NCBI GenBank assembly: GCA_001692895.1
Contig: KV748211.1
Coordinates: forward strand, 1,364,001-1,428,000
DNA: 64,000 nt
Direction of reading: 5' to 3'
From: Cenococcum geophilum 1.58
Taxonomy: Eukaryota > Ascomycota > Dothideomycetes > Gloniales > Gloniaceae
The notes under the pieces were generated by a model, which was not told the origin of the DNA, did not search any database, and was given only the letters and a program-made list of their open reading frames with translations. The translations under genes were made by a program, and so were the position numbers. Each line of letters starts with the position of its first letter. Positions within the stretch are counted from its first letter, which is position 1. Positions 35,380 through 48,000 of this stretch are shown piece after piece.

Positions 35380-36620
35380 TCTAAACATATTTTAACAGTT
35401 TAGGCTACCTATAAAGCCTACCTAGAAATAGAGAGACTCCCTAAGGGAGTTAATGCTTTCGTTGTGGTAAGTAGTTCTAGATGTATTTAGAACACGTTCC
35501 TAATACAATACTAGCATAATAATAAGGTGGATTTAACTATAGGGGAGGTTTTTTGTTAGTATAATGTCTCGCCTAATCTAGAGAATCCGGTACTGTATGG
35601 GGTAAGTAGATAAGTATATTAGGTTTATAATGCATTGCTAATATATTTATAACGCGTTTAGAAAAAGGTTAGAGATTATAGCGCCCTTAGAAACTATATA
35701 AAGAAGTATAGTATTAGAACTAAGAATATTAGAAAAAGAGGGGCTCCTTCTATTAAAAAGTAAGAAAAAGTAATAGGTATATATTCTAAACGTGTTCTTA
35801 ATATATTTATAACTAGTTACTAACCCATTACAGCCTTCTATTCTATAATTATGGCTATATATAATTAGAACATATTAGGAACCGCTTTTAAATATAATCC
35901 TACTAGTCTAGGCCGCTCTACTTCTGCCTAACCCCCCTATACCCCTACCCTGGCTCCCCCTAGCCGCCCTTCTAGGACTATTACCCCACAATTAACGGCT
36001 CCTATTTAAAAGAAAGTTATACCTATTAGATTTAAGAGTGGGCCTTAAAAAGGCGATATAAGATATTTCTAACGTATTTATAATATATTCTAATTTATTT
36101 CCTAGTATAACTTTCCTAGAATGGTCACTCTACTTAAAGATTTAGGTGCTAAGGTTCTATATACTAAGTATTTAGACATAACTTCTAATTATAAGTTAAT
36201 TTAGAACCCGTTTTAAACCAGTTAAAAATTTATTTTAAATTTCTTACAGCTTACTTATTTAAGGATTATCTTAATTAGAGCTACTTCCTTAATAATAGGT
36301 TAGATAATACTAAGACTCCTACTCTAGCTCCTACTAAGACTTCTAAAAAGGGTTTAAAGAAGTCAGGTTTAAAAGGCTTAAAGGCTATAAAGAAAAAGGC
36401 TGCTAAACTTACTAGAATTACGGAGGAGGATATTATAGTAGCTATGTTTCTATAGATAACCTAAAATCTAGTTATAACGTATTTATAACACGTTATAAAT
36501 AGAATCTTATAGATAGAATTTAGACTTAAATTTTAATAGGGTTTTATACCACTTTAGAATATGTTTATAATACGTTAGGTAGTAAAAATAAAAGTCATTA
36601 GTTAAATTATAATATCTATT
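35380..36620 (+). pseudogene. element Z gene, 5' exons (unknown protein)
   Basis: Short coding-like stretches alternate with GT...AG intervals. Examples are KAYLEIERLPKGVNAF before an interval at 35467-35514, VDLTIGEVFC before 35602-35661, and LRNYIKKYSIRTKN before 35777-35816. Each interval contains a version of the word TTATAAACGNGTTAGGAAC. Stops occur mainly at TAA/TAG in place of CAA/CAG, as expected from RIP. The gene probably starts near 35340 after a pyrimidine-rich leader at 35246-35300. I recognise no family. It may encode the transposition protein of element Z, which is inference from position only. Confidence 0.45.
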
Positions 36621-37680
36621 AAATTTTACTAACTTTAGCTCTTTTTAATAACTCCCTTTATATATTTTATAATTCTAATAATTTAATTATAAATTAATTA
36701 TTACTTAAATAAACCAATAATCCTAAAGTAGGGAAGATATACTAGAGAAACAGGTGAAGAAAGCAAAAGAAAAATGGTGCTGCTTTAGGGCCTAGGCCCA
36801 TATAGAGGAGGAAGGGAGACGTGTAAGAGGCCAGCAAGGACAATAGTAAGAGAAAGAAAGGAGCTAAAGTAGAGTATAAAAGAATGCTAGGAAACTATCT
36901 ACCATAATATAATACTGGCTAAACTAACGCTAAAGAGGTATATAGAAGTCGAAGGTACAGAGGTTAATTAAGGCAAGAGGAACCTAAGCCGTAGTATAGT
37001 TAACGCTATAGGGGGTAAATACTCTAGGGCTCTGAGAAGGCCTAACGAAGGTAGAAAATATAATAGTAATACTTTTAAGAATAGGAATAATAGGACTAAA
37101 AGACTAGCTCTAGTAGGTAGGTATTTTAGTAGGTAGCCTAAGATGTAAATATAGCTAGCTAAAATAGACACTAAAACACGTAATACTATTATGCTCCTTA
37201 TGTACTAACTAAGAAGTAATACTCTTAGTAGCTGGCACAGAGAACTATAAGACACTGCTCTTAATATAAAAAGGCCTTAAGGCGGTTACCTAGTAGCTTA
37301 TTAGCTAAAATATACTAAACTAGTTCTGGGTTATAAAGGAAATAATAATAAAGGGCGGGGGGGCGAGTAATGGGCGCCCCCTAATAACTCTATAGTAGTA
37401 GAGTAAAGTATACAATACTAGCGCGTCCGTAGGCTTATTACGGCAGCAGTGGTTCCTAAGGAGATTAAAAAGTAAGGTAGTAGGAGCACTATAGGTGACT
37501 CGCAGGCGCCTTACAGGCGCCTTATAGGCGAGTCCTAAAAGGTAAAGAGATGGATTATGGGGTTTTCTCAAGTTAAGTCTTTCTTAAGTTAAGTTTTCTC
37601 CCTATATATAAATAAGGAGTAGTCCATGTGGGCCTAATAGGGATCTAAATCGGACGTTAAGCAATAAACTACTATTATTA
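36621..37680. other. unassigned repeat sequence inside element Z
   Basis: Moderately AT-rich DNA without the intron word of the flanking parts. A G/C-run GGGCGGGGGGGCGAG lies at about 37353-37367, and a TATA-like CTATATATAAATAAGG at about 37601-37616. Two minus-strand ORFs of 67 and 83 aa have low complexity and no recognisable domain. It may be a separate insertion, but I found no boundaries. Confidence 0.4.
37497..37534. repeat. 38-bp imperfect palindrome
   Basis: GACTCGC at the left is the exact inverse of GCGAGTC at the right. Two GGCGCC sites lie between, so a stable hairpin can form. Confidence 0.75.
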
Positions 37681-38265
37681 ATTATTACTTAAATTCTAAT
37701 AAAATAAAAATCTTTATTTTTAAAAATAATATAATTATATAATTAAAAAACCCTTTTAAATTATATTGTATTATATAATTTTAAATAAATATTACTAACT
37801 TTTTAAAGTATATAAATTTTAAGCTAATATAATAATTATAAAAAAATTTAAAAATAGTTATTTAAATAATATATAAAATTAATTATAAAATTAATTATAA
37901 AATTAGTTAATATAAAACTTATTATTTTATTTAATATATTTTAAATTAAGTATTAACTGATAACTTTCTATAGGTAACTCTATTTATACATATAAATAAG
38001 GCTTAAATATATAAATAGTAAATAGTAAAAAGTAAAATAATAGATTTTTATTAAATAGAATAAAGAGGTATTAACATTTCTTATAGTCTTTTTTTCTATT
38101 TTTTTTACTATTTAATAGTTATTAGTATCTTAGTATTTTATTATATAACTATAAATTCCTAATTAAAAGATTTATAAATTATTAATATATAATTACTAAT
38201 ATATATTAAGTTGCTTAAAATAGATATATATATATATATATAACTATAGCGCTATAGTCTAGAGG
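37681..38265. other. extremely AT-rich block
   Basis: Nearly only A and T, ending in an (AT)n run at about 38224-38241. No feature can be read. It resembles the end state of RIP or a non-coding spacer of element Z next to the G2 insertion site. Confidence 0.6.
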
Positions 38266-38270
38266 CTATA

Positions 38271-38463
38271 TATTACGGGACGGGGGCAGTGGCTATAAAG
38301 CGTATGTATTTAAGGAGTCTATAAGACGTTGCGCGATCAATCGTAAGGGTCGAGGGCGTAAGGAGGTAATATACCTACGCGTAGCTGATATAAGCTATAC
38401 GCGAGGTATATATAAGAGTACGGGGCTCTCCTATAGAGGCCCCTGCGGTAGGGTTTTATAATA
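38271..38463 (-). repeat. gypsy G2 3' LTR
   Basis: It is 193 bp, from TATTACGGGACGGGGGCA to GGGTTTTATAATA. It is the RIP-altered partner of 44892-45084, the same length, differing mainly by C/T and G/A changes. Confidence 0.92.
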
Positions 38464-40980
38464 CTACCCCCCCTCTTATAGAGGCGGAGCTCTAGCGACG
38501 CTGTAGTTACTATATATATATAGAAGAGACACTTAAGGTATAGAAAAGAAGAAAAGGGGGGTATCGCTAAAGGCTTAAAATAACGTCATGTAATAGGGCT
38601 TGGTATCTAAAAATCTAACTAATTAGATAACTTTAACTGCTGGTTAAAGTTCCTGGACATCTTAACGATATTCTGGTTATATGACTGCACTTTATCGCAA
38701 TCTAATAGTAATCTGACGGTAATTTACCCTTACGTAGTAATATATAACGGTTTAACTTTATAAGGGCTCCTATAGAGGATTAGGTATAAAGTCTCTGCTT
38801 AGGCCCAGTTTCTATAGGTTCGCGTAGTAAAAGTTGCTAATTAGATCCTTTGCATTTTTAAAGTCTTTCTATAGTTGCCATTCTAGCTAATCTATATTAA
38901 ATCCTGTGTATATAGCTCTATAGTAGAGCCGTTGTCCTCTGCCCTTGCTAAAGTATTTAGAGTTAATAATTTGTTTAACGGTCCACTCCTTATAGTTCTC
39001 GTCTTTATTCTTATCTTAGATTAGTACTAATAGGGGTTTAGGCTGTGTCTGCCCTAGTAAGGGGTTGGGCTAATAGAGGTATAGTAGCCATGGGTGAAAT
39101 ATAGGCTATATCCCGCGGGTAGCTAGGGTAGGTAGGAGTTCTAGCTTATATACGGCTCCCCTATTAATAACTCGTTTAATTAAATAGGGGCTGAGGTTCT
39201 TATAATTAAGTGACTTTATAGGCCTCTGTATAGAGATATTATATATATCTAGCTATACCTAGTCGCCAACACGTATCTCTGGTGGTGGCGTTTTATAACA
39301 GTTAGCAAAGTAGGCCTGCTTTACTTAAGCCCAGGCCATTTCTCCCTTATAGTAGTTAAGTAGATTTTTTATATAGTCTGTATACTGGTCAGTAAGTAGT
39401 ATCTTAAGGCGTTTTCTATATGGCAGTTTCTTATTAATAGGTTCTGGTGGCTTTATACCGGATTGGGGGTAATAACCCTTGTTCGCGAAGAACGGGGTAA
39501 GTCCTATAGTGGTTAAGATATAGTTATTCGCTATAAATTTACCTAGTAGGAGGTAATCTACCCAGTTATTTTAACTATAGGCGACTACTTATTATAGGTA
39601 CGCTTTTATACTAGTATTAGCGTTTTCCGGTTACTTAGCAGTTTTATAATAAAAGGATATAGATATCTTAACAGAGATGCTAAGGCGTTAGTAAATTCGT
39701 CTCTATATATTAGAGTTAAATTATATGCCTTAGTTGGACGTAATTAAGTTAGGTAGCCTATATAGTCGGTAGACTTCGCGAAGAAAGGCGTTAGTAACGT
39801 CGCTAACGGCTACACCTTTGGTTAGGACGTAGTGGTGCTCTTTTATAAGTTGGCATATTATTATAAGGATGTTCTTATAGGTACGGCCGTGTCGTTTATA
39901 GGGTAGTAGGTTAATAACAAAATCTATAGCGATATCTGCCTATTGTTATATAGGTACTAGTAGAGGGTATAGTAGTCCTTAGTACTTTGTATTAAAGGCC
40001 TTGGCGCGCTTATAACTATAATAGGCGCCTATAAAGCGTTTAACTAAGTCTATTATTTTTAGCTAGAAGTAATATCGGCTAAGAAGCTTATAGGTTCCTC
40101 CTCTACCTAGGTGGCCGCTTAATTGGAGGTTGTGGGCCATTTAGATTAGTTGCCGTTATAGATTTTCTAAGTTAGGGATAAATAGGTGGCCTCTATAATA
40201 GAGCCTGTTTTCTTTTACTTTTAAGGCTACTATATTAATCTGGCCTAAGCTTTAGAGGTTAGTAGGTAGTATATAGGTGCTAGCGGTCTTTACGGCAATA
40301 AGTTAATACAGTAATAGGTCAATAGAGGCGTTATATACCGTAGTAATAAGCTTATTAATTTTGGGAGGTAACTCTAGTTTTATGGTATAAAGCTGGGGTA
40401 TAGTTAGCTCTATTGTAGGTAGTATACCTAAGGCTAAATTTTATGCTTTTAGGATTATCTGTTGTTAGAACTAATTATAGGGGTTATTTTTAGACTAAGG
40501 AAGGTCTTGCAAGCGGCGTATTAGGCTATTAGGTTTAGTACCTTATACTCCTAGTCTATATATAATTTTAAAGTTAAAACTAGAGAGGAACTCGTTCTAA
40601 CGTGCTTGGCGTTAGTTTAGCTGCTTTATAGTTATAAAGTACTTAAGATTGCGATAGTCTGTAAGGACTTTAGTTGGCTGGTCAGGCTCTGCTAAGAAGA
40701 GTTCTAGTTAGAATTCTTTAAACGCTTATATAATTGTAAGGAGTTCTTTATTATAGATCTTATAGTTATACTCTTATAGTATAAGCTTAGACGAGTAAAA
40801 TGTAACTAGGTAAAGGAGACTGTTATCGCCTATCTGGGAAAGGATATCTGCGTTAATATGGTCTAAGGAGTCGGTTTTAAGGTAGAGTTATTATCCTAGT
40901 GTAAAGTAAGCTAGGATAGGTGCTTTAGTAAAGGCATTTTTAAGGTCTTAGAACGCCTTCTTATATTTAGGTATCTAGGT

Positions 40981-41081
40981 TGTAACGTGGCCCGCCTCCA
41001 CGTCGCCATACGGCCAAAAAGACTGAGAGTGCTTGCGAACTTGTCGCAAGCGCGGCGGGACCTAATATATATACTCTTACA
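40981..41081 (-). repeat. TRIM left LTR
   Basis: 101 bp, TGTAACGTGGCCCGCC to ATACTCTTACA, rich in short inverted words (CTTGCGAACTTGTCGCAAG). It is identical to the right copy except for the terminal CA. Confidence 0.9.
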
Positions 41082-41325
41082 ATTGCCCTCTCCTCTGCGC
41101 GCTCGTCCCCGAGCGCTCGCAGGGATTCCTCTGTGCGCCCGTTCGGGCCTCCACAGGGATCAAACGCCAAGAGTATCACCATATTAGTTAGTCCCCAGTA
41201 ACGTAAGCGATCGGACTCAGCCGACCCGCCTCATCGCACGGATGCGTGTTAGACTGTACCAGAGCGAAGTGACCGATGGGGATCGAACCCACGACACCTG
41301 GCCCCAGTAAGTTCGCAAGCACAAT

Positions 41326-41426
41326 TGTAACGTGGCCCGCCTCCACGTCGCCATACGGCCAAAAAGACTGAGAGTGCTTGCGAACTTGTCGCAAGCGCGG
41401 CGGGACCTAATATATATACTCTTATA
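41326..41426 (-). repeat. TRIM right LTR
   Basis: 101 bp, the same sequence as 40981-41081, ending CTTATA. The target duplication TAGGT follows at once. Confidence 0.9.
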
Positions 41427-44400
41427 TAGGTAAAGCGTAGGTACGTTTTTCTTCCTTTTATAGAAAGGCCCTTTATTTACATTATTGCTATAAATAGTGC
41501 TACTACGCCTAAGAAGTTGTATATAAATTTCTAATAGAAGTTAGCGAAACTAAGGAAGGCTTATACGTCCTTAATGCAGTTAGGGGCTTNCTATTNAGTA
41601 ATTATNNNTACCTTNTTAGGGTNTATACGGATACCCTTANTANTAATAATTAGTCTAAGGTATTTTACTTCTATAACTAAGAATTTGCATTTCTTTAAAT
41701 TAATATAAAGTCCTATATCCCTAAGGCGCTATAGGACCTTTTAAACGTATTCGGTATACTTAGAGGGGTTATCGCTATAAATAAGTATATCGTCTAAGTA
41801 CGTAGAGCAGAAGTCGTTAAGGTAGTCTTATAAGGCGTTATTAATATAGCTTTAGAAGGTACCTGGGCCGTTATATACGCTAAAGGGTATAACGGTATAT
41901 TTAAATTGGCTAAAGCGCAATACGAATGCGGTTTTTTATTTATTACCTTTTCGTATTTAGAGATAGTTAAAGGCGGCGATAATATTAAGCTTAGTATAGA
42001 TTTTGGCTTAACTAAGCCGCTTAAGGGTCTTACGTATAAGCGGTACTAGGTATTAGTTTTTAATTGTAATAGCGTTAAGTCCTCTATAGTTAATATAGAA
42101 TTAAATACCTTCTCCTAGCTTCTTAGTAAGAAGGATAGGGGCAGCTGTTAGTAATATGCTAGGACGAATAAATCCTTTGTCAAGGTGCTTGTTAATATAC
42201 TTTTTTATAACTAGAAGCTCATCTTTTAATATTAGGTAGGGTTTCTTATAAGGTAGCATTTTTCCTTATTTAATGTTAATGGCATAATTATTAGGTTAAT
42301 GTAGGGGGAGTATATCTGCGCTCTTTTGTAAGCATATATTGGTAAAGTTATAATACCTCTTAGGGAGGAGCTTGCGGAGTTCTTTATTAGTGAGTCCTTT
42401 TTTAAGCTTTATAAACTTCTTAAAGTCTAAAGGTAAAAGTCCGTAGAATTCCATAGGGGCGTCATCTTCTAAAAGGTCGACTATATCTATCCTATTACTG
42501 TAGAGGACGTAGTCCTGTTCTTTATTAAGCTTATATAGTTATAATTAGGAAGCTGTAGTAACGGTTTAGCCTTTCTTACATACTATGCGGTAGAAGGCTA
42601 GGGTACTTACGTAGTGGTAGTTGGTTATAGGTAGGGTAATAAGGGGTTCCTTGGGTTAATATCTTAGGGAGTAAATAAAGGTAGCTAGGCTATGCCCTAG
42701 GCAAGTCTCTCTATAGTATTTAGAGTTAAAGGTTACTTCTCTTTTCTTCTAGTTAATGGCGGGGTTATATTATTTAAGCTAGTTTATTCTAAGGATAATA
42801 GGGTAGTTGGTAAGTGGTATTATATAGGCCTAGGGTTCTTTCTAGTACCTATTTATATCTAGGTGGAGTTATGCTATATAGGTAATCTTTTATACGGTGT
42901 AATTACCATTAGCAAGTTATAGGGCGCGGGCTTTAGTAAGGGGTAAGGTAGGTAGGTTATAAGTATGTATAAATTAGGTATTTATAAATTTATTAGTAGC
43001 TCCGTAATTAATTATAGAACGGCTTTTATATTATTTTTTAGTAGTAGTTCCTATTATAGGTAAAACTATCTATTTTTATCTATTTATCTTTATAGAGTTA
43101 TCTATTAAGCAAGCCGATATATAGATCCCTCCGTTATTAGGGCGTCTTAACCCACAACTTAGGGCTAGGACTTAGCGTTTTCTATTTCCGTATCTAACTC
43201 TACTGCTATTACTACGTCTTTATCTTATACGGTAGTGGCACGTAGCAACATATTTAATATTTAGGGTATTAGGTTAGGTATTAGGCGGCGGCTACTAAAC
43301 CTAGCTATTAGGTAGTTTGGGTTATCGCGATAATAGCCTTCTTAACGGCATCTATAGTAGCGTCCTAGTTTCCAGAGTAGCTTATGCTCTCTATCTAGGA
43401 GTTTCTATAGGAAGGTTAGTATAGAGAAATCGATATTAGTTCCGGTAGTACTTAAGGTAGTAGGCGTTAGTGGCTTAGTATATATAGGTTTAGTAGGCCC
43501 AGGGGGCTTCTATAGAGAGATCTTTAGGTAAGGGTTAGTAGTAGTAATCTAATTTAGTTGTCGTTTAATCTTTTATAGAGCTGCTACTATATTATAAACA
43601 TTGTTATATTTATGGCTGGCGGCTGCGTAATTAAGGCGATAAGTAACTTTTTTAAGGAGGTCCTTTTAGTCTTTAGTATTGTCTCGGGCGAGGGCTCCGG
43701 TATATTCCTAAAATTTAATATAAAATTCGTCGAATAATTTAGTAGGGCTTATCTTTAGGGCACGTAGTTTAGCTCGGTTGGTAGCTAATAGGTTATAGTC
43801 GCGGTATATTAGGTTAAGATTATTAAGGACTTCTTAATAGGACTGCTACTTCTAGGGGCTACTAGTCTCCTATTGGGCGAAGAGTCTATTAAACAGTGTA
43901 CCCTTTATTCGCCCGATAATATAGCCAATCTTAGTGTCTTCTATAGGAAAAAGGTAGGCGCTCTAAGTTAGTTTCTCGCGGATTTATATCTTCTAGTGGC
44001 TGTATTCCTTGCAGTCTCCCTAAAAGATTAGGGGATTAAAGTAGCGTATATTAGACCTTACGGTGGCAGTTTAGGTCCGATTATTATAGCTTTTATTATT
44101 ACTGCTTTAGTAGGGGTTCTTATTAGGTGAAGCTGCTTAGCGCTAGCCCTTTATTAAGCGTTAAGTAGGTAAAGTTGCCAGGGGCGTAAAAACTTGGGTG
44201 GCGTTATATGTAGTAAAGAGGTGTCTAGCGTTGTTACGAATGTGCTTATTAAGCTAAGATTATAGGTATTTAATTATGCCTTCTCTTTTAGTAACTATAG
44301 CAATTAGTATAATCTTAGCCTTCTTTAACTGTTAGATGTCGCGTTTAGACACGCGGAGGTTATCTTTAGTTTCTTAATATGTGTTATTGGCGAGCGCCTT

Positions 44401-44891
44401 ACGAGCTTGTAGGTCTTAGATAATATTGTAATCTTAGATAGTACGCATCTTAGCTCGTATAAGCTTTAGGTAATAGTTCTATAGAAGGCGGTAGTATTTA
44501 TTAGGGTCTTATGCTACCATTTTTATAAACGTCTCGGCGTCTCGTATTTTAATTTTAATAGGTAGTAGCCCTTCTATTTGCTTGTCCGTAGTTATATAGT
44601 TAATAAAAGATAAGACATTATCGGTGTCCATCTCCTTAGGGGTTAAGGCTAAGGCTAATAAATTAAATTCTCCTAGGATTGATTGGCGTTGTAGGTTAGG
44701 TATAGGTATTAGATTATTCTTTAGGTTTAATATAGTAGCTAGTAAGGGATATCGTCTTACTATTATGGGTTCCTTAGAAGTATAAAGTAAGGTAATTTAT
44801 AGACACGCTGCTTTTGGTAGCGCCTACAGTATTATAGAGACGTAGAATTGGTCGTAGGCTGAGCGTTAGTAGTAAAAAAGGCGTAACATAA

Positions 44892-45084
44892 TGTTATGGG
44901 ACGGGGGCAGTGGCTATAAAGCGTATGTATTCGAGGAGTCTACAAGACGTTGCGCGATCGATCGTAAGGGTTGAGGGCGTAAGGAGGTGATATACCTACG
45001 CGTAGCTAATATAAGCTATACGCGAGGTATACGCGAGAGCACGGGGCTCTCCTATAGAGGCCCCTGTGATAGGGTTCCGTAACA
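44892..45084 (-). repeat. gypsy G2 5' LTR
   Basis: It is 193 bp, from TGTTATGGGACGGGGGCA to GGGTTCCGTAACA, with intact TG...CA ends. Confidence 0.92.
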
Positions 45085-45089
45085 CTATA

Positions 45090-48000
45090 TATATAGTATT
45101 ATATATAGTATTAGACATTATATAATTAAACAAGTATAAAAAAGGCCTAAATATACGTATATTTTAATAAGAACACAATAGGAATATATTTAGAATGTAT
45201 TTTATATTTAGTATACTCATTTTTATATATAAGCCTTTATTGCCTCTAGTTAAATTCTTTTTTCCATATTCTCTAGCTTTTTTACCTCTAATTTAATCTC
45301 TATTTTACGAAGTTTAAGCCTCTAGCGTCTTTTCTAAATATCCTAGTTATTACTTGGGGCCTAATGCTTTAGTAGTTGCGGGAGACTGGTGCTAATACGC
45401 CTAGAACGTATTAGTAACCGGTTACGTATACATTAGAATATAAATATACCTTATAATTCCTTAAATGCTATAGAGGATAACCTAAAATATAATGCAGATC
45501 TAGATCTTAGCCCCCTTAAACATCAAGCAGAACTAAATCGTAACCTTACTATACCTAATAATAATGCACAAAATAAAATATTATCCCCGCTATTATTAGC
45601 AGCGGCCTACTCTAATTCCTCTTAAAGTTATTAACGTTTTTATTCTAAACGTGTTAGGAACCGGTTTAGAAGAGGTTCGCAATAAATATATACTCTTTTT
45701 ACCTATATAGTTTGCATACTAGGCCAATATTAATATATTTCTTTGCATATATTATATTCCAAACTAGCTCTAAGCAAAATACTAATTAACGTCCCGTTAA
45801 TCTAGTTTTTGTGCGCTAAATATAATATAAGTATATTATAAACGGGTTAGGAACGTATTAATACCTTATAACAATAGGAAGAAGAAACTAATGTATACCA
45901 AATGTATATAATTTATTTGCTATTTATTCTACTACATTTATATAGTATCTTAATCTATTAAATAGCTCGTAATTAACTAGAGAGCAGTGCATATTTAACC
46001 CTAAGGCAATAACTAGGTGTCTCTTATATCTTACCTAGTTAGCAACTAATTAAGATTCGTATACTATGCTATTAACACCTTTTAAACACATTATAAATGG
46101 GTTCAGAATAGCTTACTAATTAGTAAATTATAGAGTTCTTTATATTCTAACTGGCTCCTATATATAAGAAGAGCTTTTATCCNTTTATATACAGAGTAGG
46201 CCGTTTTATAGTTACCCNNNGCTCTTAANATNCTTTATAGGAAGTATACTTAGTAGAAAACTAGTGTTTTCCTAAGATGCTATATCCAATTACGCCTCTA
46301 AGGATTAATATGCTGTAAATACCACCCAAACCCTTTTATAATACGTTAGGAAGGCGTTCTAATTACGTTCTAGGTATCCTATTAGCTATTTACTTACCAT
46401 TTATATTAGATATAATAGCTTTAAAGCCTCCCTTATTACCATAAATGTGTTTCTAATAAATCTGCTTCTAAAGATATTTAGAAAGTAATTAAAAGACTTA
46501 CTTAAAGCATAACTGGTAAGTACGCCTTATTTCTATATTAGTAATAATATATATAAACGTAAAAACTATTAGAATATATTAGTATCGCGTTCTAAACGGG
46601 TTTATATTATATAATAATACTTTTACTATAACGTATTCCACCATCGAGCCGGCAGAACCATCGAGCCGGCAAGTCCATTTCCCAACCAAAAATTATAAAA
46701 ATCACAATATAATATCTTAACAACCACTTAATAATAAATTCTAATAATTTAGATTTAGACTTTTATATACACTCTANAGCTTCTATTAAAGTTGCATAGT
46801 AAATAGTTTAGTAGTTTTTAAGATATAGTAATTTAGCTATATTTTGGCCCCCAAATTTTAATACCTTAAAAACTACTAAACTATTTACTATGCAACTTTA
46901 ATAGAAGCTGTAGAGTGTATATAAAAGTCTAAATCTAAATTATTAGAATTTATTATTAAGTGGTTGTTAAGANATTATATTNTGATTTTTATAATTTTTN
47001 NTNGGGAAATGGACTTGCCGGCTCGATGGTTCTGCCGGCTCGATGGTGGAATACGTTACTCTTTAAGCTAAACAGCGAATATAATCTCGTTTATATTTCT
47101 TTTAACAATATATTTAAAAGATATATCAACTTCAAATATAGTTTAGGCTAAGAAGATCTTAGCTTGCTCTTATAAAAAGCAGATTATTATAACTCCATTT
47201 TAATTATTATAGATCTATTAAATATAAGCCTATAACGTATTAGCAAGCCTATTAAAACGCATTCGTAATATATTTATATACTATTTTAGGATTTTGATGC
47301 TTTTAATCAAACTTATATACTACCCCTACTAGTCCTTTTCCTTTTGGGTATAAAGTAAGCTTCTCTTTTTAAATTAATCTAGTAATATAATCTATAGTAG
47401 CAAAGCTTACATAAATCTATACTAAAGAGGCCTTCCTATACTCCATGCAAAACTGTTTAAGGGCAGGACTTCAAAGGAACTTTCCTATAAAGACATTAGG
47501 TATTTATTTGCAATTAGTTTAAAACGTATTTACTAAGAGTAAGATCTAGATTACGCATTTAACAAACTAACTTAATTACCTCATTTAGTATCTTTAGAGG
47601 CGGCTTATTTAGGGGGGGTGGTATATAACTATATACTCCATATAAGGTAAAATAAATATAAGAAGTTTCTTCTAATTCGTCTGGAATAAAAATATATAAA
47701 GTAACCTCGCAGTCCTAATAGATAAGTTTCCCTGGTCCCTAAGGGTAGTTAATTCTTAGGAATACGTTACAGATACATTATAAACGTAGTTAGAACGCGT
47801 TCTAAGTAGGTTATATTTTTCTTACCGCAGTCTACCCTCCTATAGAGATTTGATTTAATAACTCCGCATTACTCCGTTACTTTATCATCTATATTACCTA
47901 GTTAAATAAGAGATATTAAATACGCAGTATTATATTTCTTATTCGCTAGTAATACTTTTCGGAAGTACTCTAAATATATTTTTATAGTAACCTATATATA

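Larger units (their letters stand above)
40981..41426 (-). mobile_element. TRIM (446-bp mini LTR element)
   Basis: Two 101-bp direct repeats (40981-41081 and 41326-41426) with TG...CA ends differ at one base (CTTACA vs CTTATA). They flank a 244-bp non-coding core, and TAGGT is duplicated at 40976-40980 and 41427-41431. The core next to the left LTR is, on the minus strand, the purine tract GAGGAGAGGGCAAT, suggesting minus orientation. On that strand GGTTCGATCCC (41279-41289) matches the tRNA B-box consensus. It is almost free of RIP changes although its host G2 is mutated. Confidence 0.92.
38600..44840 (-). pseudogene. gypsy G2 gag-pol, partly degraded
   Basis: On the minus strand, right to left: gag, with a zinc-knuckle YRCRQEGYYRDN near 43330-43372; a retropepsin-like NYGATNKF at about 42988-43012 (D-S-G-A-T expected); reverse transcriptase with STYLDDILIYSDNP at about 41767-41809, an intact YxDD box; an RNase H start APILAYFTLG near 40900-40925; then integrase toward 38900. 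Stops are fewer than in G or the copia copies, but the frame is still closed and RNase H is cut by the TRIM at 40981. An intact protein would drive retrotransposition. Confidence 0.82.
38271..45084 (-). mobile_element. Ty3/gypsy element G2
   Basis: This is a 6814-bp element with two 193-bp LTRs and a perfect target duplication CTATA (38266-38270 and 45085-45089), nested in element Z. The C-run CTACCCCCCC directly right of the left LTR is the complement of a polypurine tract, so transcription runs on the minus strand. Without the nested TRIM the element is about 6.36 kb. It shares a 3' non-coding block with gypsy G (38609-38655 vs 60086-60132), so the two families are related. N bases at 41590-41642 interrupt it. 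Confidence 0.94.

Noticed and set aside
41270..41300. tRNA gene on the minus strand
   Set aside because: Only the B-box/T-arm-like part is present; no complete cloverleaf or acceptor stem can be drawn.
40967..41394. Three ORFs of 66-71 aa on both strands
   Set aside because: They read through the TRIM LTRs and core, which is non-coding and partly duplicated.
46960..47151. 63-aa ORF with undefined residues
   Set aside because: It runs through the right arm of a palindromic MITE and across N bases.
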